Source: Acidobacteriota bacterium
GTDB taxonomy: Bacteria > Acidobacteriota > Terriglobia > Bryobacterales > Bryobacteraceae
Reading direction: 5' to 3'
NCBI GenBank assembly: GCA_016185425.1
Contig: JACPNQ010000032.1
Span: 1-64,000, forward strand
DNA length: 64,000 bases
A program made the position numbers and the translations under genes. The notes below the pieces were generated by a model, which saw only the letters and a program-made list of their open reading frames with translations, did not search any database and was not told where the DNA came from. This document shows, piece by piece, positions 17,815-25,130 of the stretch; the first letter of the stretch is position 1, and each line of letters starts with the position of its first letter.

Positions 17815-18015
17815 TTAGGAACCCTGGCTGGCGGCGTTGCCCATCGAGCTGGCAACCTTCGAGAAAATCTGGCTGATGTTGGTGGAAACGCCAGGCATAA
17901 TCGCGCCAGCGGCAACGGCGACGAAGCCGGCCATCAGGGCGTATTCAATCAGGTCCTGACCTTTGGTGTCCTTGAGAATCTGGAGCGTCCAGAAAAGGTT
18001 CTTGATGCGGTTCAT
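17815..18015 (-). CDS. Flp-family type IVb pilin, copy 3
   Basis: 66-residue Flp prepilin with leader ending in KG, mature N-terminus QDLIEYALMAGF (Glu5-Tyr6) and the hydrophobic helix. It differs from copy 2 at only a few positions (N for H in the leader, WT for WS, KVASSM for KISSSM). The ATG at 18015 follows GAGAGGAATAACAC. Its own downstream hairpin makes it a separate transcription unit. Confidence 0.93.
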   Translation of the reverse strand: MNRIKNLFWTLQILKDTKGQDLIEYALMAGFVAVAAGAIMPGVSTNISQIFSKVASSMGNAASQGS

Positions 18016-18189
18016 GTGTTATTCCTCTCCCTGCAACCTAATAGGTTCGGCTGCTTCTTTGACATTAACGGTATCCGGGCTTCCCTCCAATCAGCAGGAC
18101 TACCTAGTCCGAACCACGTTGTATCTCAGATGATTCCGACTCGACTGGGACTAAAGTACTTGCCGGCCCTTACTCACCAAACGAAAAAT

Positions 18190-18244
18190 GGCGGAAGCAG
18201 CTCGCACCCTTCGGTGCGGGAGGCGTAAACCTCCTGCTTCCGCC
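18190..18244 (-). terminator. Branched (three-way) terminator-like structure after pilin 4
   Basis: An 11-bp outer stem (GGCGGAAGCAG at 18190-18200, CTGCTTCCGCC at 18234-18244) encloses two smaller potential hairpins (CGCACC/GGTGCG at 18203-18218 and GGAGG/CCTCC at 18219-18234; the last base is shared with the outer stem). On the minus strand it is followed by ATTTTTCG, so it can act as an intrinsic terminator for pilin 4. Confidence 0.6.
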
Positions 18245-18274
18245 GTGTTTGGGGGAATTGGAAAACTGGAATGG

Positions 18275-18475
18275 CTAGGAGCTCTGGCTGGCCGCGTTGC
18301 CCATGGAACTGGAGATCTTGGAGAAGATCTGGCTGATGTTGGTCGAAACGCCCGGCATGATCGCGCCTGCGGCAACGGCGGCGAAGCCGGCCATCAGGGC
18401 GTATTCAATCAGGTCCTGGCCCTTGGTATCTTTGAGACTCTGGATCGTCGAGAAGAGATTCTTGATGCGATTCAC
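18275..18475 (-). CDS. Flp-family type IVb pilin, copy 4 (GTG start)
   Basis: 66-residue Flp prepilin with KG cleavage and QDLIEYALMAGF. It is the outlier of the set: it starts with GTG rather than ATG, has FAAVAAG in place of FVAVAAG in the helix, SLKD in place of ILKD in the leader, and ends ASQSS. The GAGAGGA leader is kept, but I could not find the TCAGG box and TACCAT element seen upstream of copies 1, 2 and 5, so it may be expressed differently or weakly. Confidence 0.92.
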   Translation of the reverse strand: MNRIKNLFSTIQSLKDTKGQDLIEYALMAGFAAVAAGAIMPGVSTNISQIFSKISSSMGNAASQSS

Positions 18476-18660
18476 GTTCGCGTCCTCTCGATGCGGCCCG
18501 TTGGCTTGTTTCTATGTGGGCTGCTTCTACGAAGATTGAGTGAACACACGCAGGCTCCAATTCGGAGGTTTACGCAAGTCGACGGGGAAATATTGCTCAG
18601 GGCTTTTGCGTTTAGGAGAACTAAAGTACCGTTCGGGCGGGCGGGCGATCAAAATGGAAC

Positions 18661-18709
18661 GGCGGAAACCAAGCTTGCGAAGCCGGAGCCAGTAAGCTCG
18701 ATTTCCGCC
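18661..18709 (-). terminator. Terminator of pilin 5
   Basis: An 8-bp stem (GGCGGAAA at 18661-18668, TTTCCGCC at 18702-18709) with an inner AGCTT/AAGCT pairing, followed on the minus strand by GTTCCATTTTGATC, 41 bases past the pilin 5 stop. The outer stem resembles that of the pilin 4 structure. Confidence 0.55.
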
Positions 18710-18749
18710 CGTGGAATGCGAAGTTGTGTAGGGGCGAACCGTCGTAGGG

Positions 18750-18950
18750 TTAGGAACCCTGGCTGGCGGCGTTGCCCAAGGAGCTGCTGATCTTGGAGAA
18801 GATCTGGCTGATATTGTCGGAGACACCGGGCATAATCGCGCCGGCGGCAACAGCCACGAACCCGGCCATCAGGGCGTATTCGATCAAGTCCTGGCCCCTG
18901 GTGTCGTTCCAAACTTGCGCAGCCAACATCATCTGCTGAATCCGTTTCAT
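18750..18950 (-). CDS. Flp-family type IVb pilin, copy 5
   Basis: 66-residue Flp prepilin; leader MKRIQQMMLAAQVWNDTRG, then QDLIEYALMAGF and the same hydrophobic helix. The leader is the most divergent of the five (TRG rather than TKG before the cut, MMLAAQVWN in place of a WxLQIL segment), while the mature part is almost unchanged, the pattern expected when selection acts mainly on the assembled subunit. ATG at 18950 after GAGAGGAACGAGAAC. It is the most upstream copy of the array. Confidence 0.92.
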   Translation of the reverse strand: MKRIQQMMLAAQVWNDTRGQDLIEYALMAGFVAVAAGAIMPGVSDNISQIFSKISSSLGNAASQGS

Positions 18951-18997
18951 GTTCTCGTTCCTCTCGCTTTCAAATCGCCGTCTGCGCGGCTATTGCA

Positions 18998-19042
18998 ATA
19001 GTACTGTTCACCCGTCTAGTTTCAGATTAGGCAAACCCCTGA
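18998..19042 (-). promoter_or_regulatory. Predicted promoter region of pilin 5
   Basis: On the minus strand TACTAT (18998-19003) and a TCAGGGGTT box (19034-19042) lie 48 and 84 bases from the ATG, exactly as upstream of pilin 1. The rest of the two upstream regions is unlike, which makes the matching spacing more telling. Confidence 0.4.
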
Positions 19043-19112
19043 TGTTGCTAGGCAAAATCTTTGTGATTAGCCCGTAGTACCGGAACAAAAGTACTAGGCA
19101 TTCAACCTCAAT

Positions 19113-19775
19113 CTAAAGCCGCACCGTTATCTCCGCCTGCGATTTTTTGCTGATGTCCGGCACCATGGCACTGTCGGCAGGATAGCCAACCGGTACGAGC
19201 AGAAATGGGCGTTCATTCGCTGGCCGGCGGCAGATACGGCCCAGGAATCCCATCGGATTCGGTGTGTGCGTCAATGTCGCCAACCCCGCGACGTGCAACG
19301 CGGCTAGCAGGAATCCGGCTGCAATGCCCACCGATTCCGACACGTAGTAGTGCTTCACCTTTCGCTCGTCTTCCTCAATCCCGTAGTCCAAACGAAACAC
19401 AACAATCAGGTATGGCGCGATTTCCAGAAACTCTTTGTGCCAGTCGGTGCCGAATGGCCCAAGGGCCTCCAACCACTCTCGCGGGAAACGGTGTTCGTAG
19501 TTCTCCTTCTCTTCCGCTTCGGCCGCGATGCGAATCTCTTTCTTGATGGCGGGGTCCGAGACGATGACGAAGCGCCACGGCTGTTGGTTGGCCCCGCTAG
19601 GCGCCATTCCGGCTATCGCAATCGCCTGCTCAATCAACTCGACGGGCACGGGCTCCGGCGAGAACTCGCGTACAGTGCGGCGGCGGCGCATCGTCTCCTG
19701 AAACCGGCGCAGGGCTTCAAACTGCTGGGCCTCAGGCACACGCTCCCAACGGAGAGGCACAAAGGGCGGGGGCAT
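19113..19775 (-). CDS. Nitroreductase-fold flavoprotein, iodotyrosine deiodinase-like
   Basis: FMN enzyme of 220 residues; ATG 19775 is chosen because the longer frame would overlap the upstream gene. The core RRRRTVREFSPEPVP and APSGANQQPWRF are nitroreductase hallmarks. A lid segment absent from ordinary nitroreductases carries Glu89, Tyr93 and Lys114; their spacing (4 and 21) equals that of the substrate-binding triad Glu153/Tyr157/Lys178 of mouse iodotyrosine deiodinase, as I recall it. KHYYVSESVGIAAG, LATLTHTPNPM and PVGYPADSAMVPD also match that family. The likely reaction is flavin-dependent reductive dehalogenation of a halophenol amino acid; the physiological substrate is unknown. 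It follows a PQQ-propeller gene by four bases. Confidence 0.82.
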   Translation of the reverse strand: MPPPFVPLRWERVPEAQQFEALRRFQETMRRRRTVREFSPEPVPVELIEQAIAIAGMAPSGANQQPWRFVIVSDPAIKKEIRIAAEAEEKENYEHRFPREWLEALGPFGTDWHKEFLEIAPYLIVVFRLDYGIEEDERKVKHYYVSESVGIAAGFLLAALHVAGLATLTHTPNPMGFLGRICRRPANERPFLLVPVGYPADSAMVPDISKKSQAEITVRL

Positions 19776-19779
19776 GACC

Positions 19780-21198
19780 CTATTTTCGCGCGGGCGCCGG
19801 CATGCCGAAGGCGTAAAGCATGGTCCGCGTGCGAACGTAGATGCGGTTGTCGCCGAGCGCGGGTGTCGCGAACACCTCATCATCGAGGTCGTTCACCTTC
19901 AACACTTCCCAATCGCCCTGCGCCTTCATCACGGACAATTTTCCCGCCTGACTGATCATGTAGACCTTGCCGTCCGCACCGACCGGAGACGCCCAGTATT
20001 GTTCCAATGCTCCGGGAATACGGCCCTGCTTCAGCACATTGCCGGTTTCCGGATCGAGCGTCGTTAGCACGCCGCCGTCCTTCACCATCCATAACACGTT
20101 CTTGTACACGAGCGGCGTCGAGCAGTTCGGCAGCGATTTCCGGTAGCGCCACTTGATGTGTGAATTCGTAATGTCGCCGCGTCCGCCGAGCTGGATCGCC
20201 ATGACCGAGTTCTGCGCCTGGCGATGCATCTTCAAGAACGCCCAATCCCGTTCATCCAGGAAGTTGTCTTTGTTCAGGTCGACATCGGCGACCGCGGCGG
20301 CATTCCGCAAACCCACGCCCGCAGCCTCTTCCACGCTCAACTTGCCGTCGCCGTCCTTATCGAATTTCGCGGCAACGGCGGGCCAGTCGTCCACTTCGGG
20401 CGGCGTTTCCCGATCGCCGCCGCTTTCCCATGAGTTCAGGTACATGCGGTCCCCGACGATCACGGCGGCGCCTTTCAACTGCCACGCCATTCCGCCTGCC
20501 CACCATAGTTTCTTCCCGGTCTTAAGCTCATACCCGGTAGTGATGTAGGCGCCGGGAACGATCAGTTCGGCGGGGCCGTTGGCGGGGCGCCAAACGGTTG
20601 GCGTCGCATAGCCGCGAGTGGTTTCTGGGCGGTCCACCTTGTAGCGCACCTTGCCTGTGTTCTTGTCGACGGCGATGTAATAGGACTCTGTATCCTGATC
20701 GCAAATCAGAAAGACCATGTCGTCGATGATTGCCGGCGACGAGCCGTGGCCGTTCTGGTTGTTGAACGGCCCCAGGGGCAAGGTCCATAAAGGTTTGCCT
20801 TCCACGGAATAGGCCAACAGTCCGTAGTCACCGAAAAAGCTGACAACCATTTTGCCGTCGCTGGCCGGCGTTCCCGAAGCGGGCGAATTCGTCTTCTGAA
20901 ATGCTTCCTTGCGCGGACGCGGCGACTCCTGTTTCCAAAGGACTTTGCCTGTCGCGCGGTCGAGGGCGATGGTGAACAATGCTTCGAGATCGACAGCCGT
21001 GATGAATATTCGCGGACCGGCAAGAATCGGCGAAGAGTGGCCTGGCGGCACGGCGGTCTTCCAGACCACGTTCTTGTCCGGCCCCATTTCGATGGGCAGG
21101 TCGCGATCGCCGGTGACGCCGACGGCATTCGGGCCGCGGTATTGCGGCCAGTCCGCGGCCGTGAGTGCGAGCGAGAGGATAAAGAGGTATCGTGTCAT
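19780..21198 (-). CDS. PQQ-type beta-propeller protein with EF-hand pair, exported (copy A)
   Basis: 472 residues from ATG 21198 (signal peptide MTRYLFILSLALTAA). WPQYRGPNAVGV opens the first blade, and several further PQQ-like/WD-type blades follow (KVLWKQES, KPLWTLPLG, GKVRYKVD, KKLWWAGG, GKVYMISQ). Between blades, at about 290-345, two EF-hand calcium loops are inserted (DKDGDGKLSVEE and DLNKDNFLDERD). The protein probably acts in the periplasm. No PQQ-dehydrogenase catalytic residues were recognised, so a binding or scaffold role is as likely as an enzyme. It is a tandem paralogue of the next gene and may be co-transcribed with it and the nitroreductase. Confidence 0.85.
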   Translation of the reverse strand: MTRYLFILSLALTAADWPQYRGPNAVGVTGDRDLPIEMGPDKNVVWKTAVPPGHSSPILAGPRIFITAVDLEALFTIALDRATGKVLWKQESPRPRKEAFQKTNSPASGTPASDGKMVVSFFGDYGLLAYSVEGKPLWTLPLGPFNNQNGHGSSPAIIDDMVFLICDQDTESYYIAVDKNTGKVRYKVDRPETTRGYATPTVWRPANGPAELIVPGAYITTGYELKTGKKLWWAGGMAWQLKGAAVIVGDRMYLNSWESGGDRETPPEVDDWPAVAAKFDKDGDGKLSVEEAAGVGLRNAAAVADVDLNKDNFLDERDWAFLKMHRQAQNSVMAIQLGGRGDITNSHIKWRYRKSLPNCSTPLVYKNVLWMVKDGGVLTTLDPETGNVLKQGRIPGALEQYWASPVGADGKVYMISQAGKLSVMKAQGDWEVLKVNDLDDEVFATPALGDNRIYVRTRTMLYAFGMPAPARK

Positions 21199-21205
21199 GC
21201 GCCTG

Positions 21206-22615
21206 CTACTTCTGGGCAAAGCAGTAAAGGTTCTGGTGCGTGCGGATGAATATGCGGCCATCGACGAAGGCCGGCGTGGCGTTGATCGGTTCGTTCAGCA
21301 CGTTCACAGTCAGGATCTCCCAGTCCTTGCCCGGCTTGATCACCGCAATCTTGCCTTCCTGCGATGTAGTGTACAGCCGGCCGTCGGCGGCTACGGGAGA
21401 TGCGTAGTAATCACCGAGCGCACCGGTGATACGGGCCTGTTTCAGCAATTTGCCGGACGACGCGTCGAGCGCAGTCATGATGCCGCCCTCCTTGGTCATG
21501 TAGACAATGCCGTCGAAATAGAGCGGCGAAGGCACATTGGGCAGGGATTTGTAATAGCGCCACAACACCGATTTATCGGTCATATCGCCGCGCCCGCCTA
21601 GCTTAATGGCATTGACCGCGTTCACCACCGTCCGGCGCCGTTGGTACATTTTCCAGTCACGCTCTTCCACGAATCCGGTGCGGTCCAGATCCATGGCCGC
21701 CCAGTCCTTGGTGATGCGATCGTCGGCGATCTCTTCTTTTGTCAATTTACCGTCTTTGTTGGTGTCGCGCGTCTGCAGCACTTCCTTAAACTCGGGCACG
21801 TTTTCCTGCGCGCCTTCGTCCGAGCCACCGGCCCAGCCAAGCACATAGACCATATCGCCGTGGATGACGGGTGTAGGTTTCAATTGCCAAGTAAGAGAGT
21901 TGACCCACCAGATAGGTTCGCCGGTTTCCACCGAATAGGCCATGAGCGAATAGGAGCCCGCCACCAGCACCTGCAGCGGCTCGCCGGGCGGCTGGTAGAG
22001 CACAGGGGTGGAGAAACCGCGCGTGAAGTCGGGCCGTTCGCGGCGCCATTTGCGTTTGCCGGTGTCCTTGTCGAGCGCCATGAAGAACGATCCGCTCTCG
22101 GCGTCGATGTTTACAAGGAGTGTCTTGCCGCTCAATACCGGGGACGCACCGAGGCCGAAGGGGTTGTTGATGGGGCCTAAATCGAGTTGCCAGCGTTCCT
22201 TCCCGGCCGCGTCGAAGGAGATCAGCCCAAAATCGTTATAGAGCGCGTACACATTCTCGCCGTCGGTGACGGGAGATGGGCTTGCCGGAGTGGATTGCTG
22301 ATGATGTTCGGCTATGCGCGGGCGCGGGATGGTGCGGCGCCAGTTCTCCTTGCCGGACTTGCGGTCAAGGGCGATCAGGTAGATGCCCTGCTTATCGAAA
22401 GCGGAGACAAAGATTTGCGTTTTACTGAAGACCGGCGATGAGTGCCCGGGCGGCAGCGGCGTCCTCCACACCATATTCTGTTGCGGCCCAAAGTAGATGG
22501 GAAGGTTCGTTTCATCCGAGATCCCGGAGCTGTTGACGCCGCGGAACTGGGTCCATTCCCCAGCGTGAAGGGCGATCATGGCAAGCACAGCAATTAGTAG
22601 GGATCGCGTACGCAT
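21206..22615 (-). CDS. PQQ-type beta-propeller protein with EF-hand, exported (copy B)
   Basis: 469 residues from ATG 22615 with a signal peptide (SLLIAVLAMIALHA). Same order as copy A: WTQFRGVNSSGI, propeller blades, an EF-hand insert (DTNKDGKLTKEE, then the weaker DLDRTGFVEERD), more blades, and a conserved end (FVDGRIFIRTHQNLYCF). Blade-by-blade similarity to copy A indicates tandem duplication. Seven bases separate the two genes, so they are likely one operon. The promoter must lie in the 55-base divergent gap shared with the interrupted TonB receptor gene. Confidence 0.85.
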   Translation of the reverse strand: MRTRSLLIAVLAMIALHAGEWTQFRGVNSSGISDETNLPIYFGPQQNMVWRTPLPPGHSSPVFSKTQIFVSAFDKQGIYLIALDRKSGKENWRRTIPRPRIAEHHQQSTPASPSPVTDGENVYALYNDFGLISFDAAGKERWQLDLGPINNPFGLGASPVLSGKTLLVNIDAESGSFFMALDKDTGKRKWRRERPDFTRGFSTPVLYQPPGEPLQVLVAGSYSLMAYSVETGEPIWWVNSLTWQLKPTPVIHGDMVYVLGWAGGSDEGAQENVPEFKEVLQTRDTNKDGKLTKEEIADDRITKDWAAMDLDRTGFVEERDWKMYQRRRTVVNAVNAIKLGGRGDMTDKSVLWRYYKSLPNVPSPLYFDGIVYMTKEGGIMTALDASSGKLLKQARITGALGDYYASPVAADGRLYTTSQEGKIAVIKPGKDWEILTVNVLNEPINATPAFVDGRIFIRTHQNLYCFAQK

Positions 22616-22635
22616 AATCTGGACATAATAACCTG

Positions 22636-22657
22636 CCCGAACGGCAATCCGTTCGGG
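22636..22657 (+). promoter_or_regulatory. Hairpin in the leader of the TonB receptor gene
   Basis: A perfect 9-bp stem CCCGAACGG/CCGTTCGGG with CAAT loop just before the start at 22671. Its 3' arm includes half of the G run (22655-22660) that would serve as ribosome-binding site, so it could limit translation. It also lies in the divergent gap, so an operator role in DNA is equally possible. Confidence 0.35.
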
Positions 22658-22670
22658 GGGTTGCCTTCGT

Positions 22671-24734
22671 ATGACGGAAAGAATGCGAATCTGGCAGAAA
22701 GCTGGATGGCTAGCCTGGTTGCTAGCGGCGGCCTGGGGGCAGGAGCAGCCAAAACCCGAATTGCCGAAGGTGCACACGAGCATCACGATCAACGCGTCGC
22801 CGGTGGAGCCTTCGATCGATCACCGCAACAGGGAAGTCTTTGAGCAGACGCTCTTCTCGCGCGACGACCAGGTTTTTCATCAATTCAATGCGGGCATCAA
22901 CGCCGGGCAGCACGAAGGCGGCGGGAAGTCGATCGAAATCCGGCGCTTTGGGTTCAATCTCGACCATGGCGGCGTGAACGGCGGCATGAAGATTCTGGTG
23001 GACAACATGCAGCAAAACCAGTCCACACAGGGGCACGGGCAGGGGTATTTGGGCAGCTTGAAGAGCCTGACACCGGAACTGGTGCAGGAAGCGAATCTGA
23101 TTAATGGACCGTTTAGCGCGGAGTATGGTGACTTCAGCGGGCTCGGCGTGGTGCATATCCGGCTGCGTGAGTCGTTGCCGGATCAGTTCACGATTCGAAT
23201 GCAGGGCGGGTCATTTAACACGGAGCGCGGTTTCTTCGCGTTCAGCCCGGACATCAAGAACGTCGATTCGTTCTTCGCCTATGAAGGGTCGCATACCGGC
23301 GGGCCGTTCGTGAAGCCGTTGGGTTACCGGCGCGATAATCTGACCGCGAACATTACGAAGCGGCTGAGCAAACTGCGCAGCGTCGGGTTTAAGTTCAATG
23401 GCGGATTGAATCGCTACACGTCGTCCGGGCAGATACCGCTCGACCTGGTGACGTCGGGCGCGATGGATCGGTTTGGCTCTCTCGACGCGGGCGAAGGCGG
23501 CAAGATTCGCACGGGCACGGCGGCTATGTACTATCGCCAGGAGATGAAGAACGGTGCGATTTGGAAGCTGGACGGATTCTTCACGCGATCACTGTTCGAT
23601 CTTTATTCGAACTTCACGTTCTTCCTGAATGATCCGGTGAACGGCGATGCCATTCAGCAGCACGATTCGCGGCTGGTGCAGGGCGCGAACGCGCAATACC
23701 TGCTTCCACATAAGACGGGCGCATCGTATTCGTACCTTACCGCCGGCGGCAACTTTCATGCGAATCAGATCAATGTTGGCCTCTATCCGCGGATTGGCCG
23801 GACGCCAATCGGCGTCACCACCGCGGCCAACGCCAACGTCATCAACGGCGCCGGCTACGCGCAGGAGAACCTGAGCTTCTTCGCCGGCAAACTGCTGGCG
23901 AGCATAGGTATCCGCTACGATACGTTCCGCTTCGACGTGCGCGACCGCGTCGTGCCGGAACAGTCCGCCGTGGAGCCCTCCGCGCGTTGGCAGCCGAAAG
24001 CCAGTTTGGCCTGGACGCCGGCGCGCCGCATTCCGGTAACTCTGCACGCCAACTACGGCCGCGGCATCTCATCCATGGACGCGCGCAGCATTCTCACGCG
24101 CCGCGATGGGCCCAAAGTGGCGACCACCGATTTCTATGAGACCGGTGTGTCGAGCAACTGGCGGCGCTTCTCGCTGGCGGCGGACCTGTTCTGGATCGAC
24201 CGCTCGAACGAAATGGTCTATGTGGCCGACGACGGGTCGCTCGAATTTCTGGGCCCGAGCCGCGCGTACGGCGTGGAGACGAAGGCCTCGGTGCAGTTGA
24301 CGCGGCATGTCGGCGTGAGCGGTGGATTGACGAAGGTCATGAATGCGTTCTATCGCGGGACGTTTCCGCGCGAGTATGTCGACCGGGCGCCACACTTCAC
24401 AGGCAATGGCGCGTTAACGGTCGCGGGGTGGAAGGGTTGGAGCGGCTCGGCACGCGTGCGGGCCATCAACAGCTACGGGCTCGATCCAGGCGATGGCGCG
24501 CCGCGCGCCGCGGGCCATACCGTGTTCGACATGAGCCTGGTGCGGCGGCTGCATCGCAACGCCGATTTCCTGTTCTCGATCGACAACTTCACCAATCGGC
24601 GCTATTGCGAGACATAGAACTATATCGAATCGCGCCCCTATGCGGGCGGTAACCCCGCCTATGGCATTCACGGCACGCCCGGGTATCCGATCACTTTCTC
24701 GGCCGGACTGACCTTCCGATTCCGCGGGAAGTAA
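22671..24734 (+). pseudogene. TonB-dependent receptor interrupted by an in-frame amber codon
   Basis: Receptor with signal peptide (about 1-25), plug domain (GINAGQHEGGGKSIEIRRFG to GPFSAEYGDFSGLG) and beta-barrel. Translation stops at TAG 24615-24617 after 648 codons, directly after RRYCET. The same frame then continues for 38 sense codons to TAA 24732-24734, encoding NYIESRPY, HGTPGYPITFSAG and LTFRFRGK, a textbook end of a TonB receptor barrel. In related receptors the interrupted motif usually reads ETQN, so CAG to TAG is the likely lesion. Without the tail the protein lacks its last strands and the C-terminal aromatic signal. Sequencing error or amber suppression are the alternatives. 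Confidence 0.82.
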
Positions 24735-24746
24735 AATCGTAGTTGC

Positions 24747-25130
24747 ATGATCAAAGGAATTGAACATACGGCCATCGCCGCGGCGGACATTGTCACGCTC
24801 GCCGACTGGTACGTCCAGATGCTGGGCTTCGAGATTAACTACAAGTCGCCGAACGCGATCTTCGTCCGTGCAGAGAACGGCACCATGCTGGAAATCATCC
24901 ACGGCGAAGGCGCGCGCCCGGCCAATACGATGAAGACGCCAGGCATCCGCCATCTGGCGCTAACGGTGGACGACTTCGATGCGGCATTCGTCCGCCTGAC
25001 CGCGCGCGGGGTCCACTTTCTTACGGAACCGTTGGAGAACAAGGGCAATCGCGTAGTGTTTTTCGCGGATCCGGAGGGCAATATCCTGCACTTGCTGCAA
25101 CGGGCCACTCCGCTGCCCGAGCGCCTGTAG
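24747..25130 (+). CDS. VOC/glyoxalase-family metalloprotein
   Basis: 127 residues forming two beta-alpha-beta-beta-beta modules. Metal-ligand candidates sit at the expected places: His8 (GIEHTAIA), Glu49 (TMLEIIHG), His69 (IRHLALTV) and Asp/Glu near FFADPEGNILHL. The family includes glyoxalases, dioxygenases and resistance proteins; the substrate cannot be named. It starts 12 bases after the true end of the TonB receptor frame, so the two may be co-transcribed. Its stop codon abuts the stop of the convergent propeller gene with no base between them. Confidence 0.85.
   Translation: MIKGIEHTAIAAADIVTLADWYVQMLGFEINYKSPNAIFVRAENGTMLEIIHGEGARPANTMKTPGIRHLALTVDDFDAAFVRLTARGVHFLTEPLENKGNRVVFFADPEGNILHLLQRATPLPERL

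Noticed and set aside
16881..18950. Repeat units of the pilin region as a CRISPR-like array
   Set aside because: The repeated DNA is coding sequence of paralogous pilins with 250-280-base spacers, not short repeats with unique spacers.
16881..19100. Sigma54 promoters upstream of the pilin genes
   Set aside because: I looked for TGGCAC-N5-TTGCA-type sites on the minus strand. Only partial matches with wrong spacing were found, so the TACyAT/TCAGG arrangement is reported instead.
24615..24617. TAG read as a special amino acid (pyrrolysine)
   Set aside because: Nothing in the window suggests pyrrolysine machinery, and the conserved residue at this site in related receptors is Gln; a CAG-to-TAG change is simpler.
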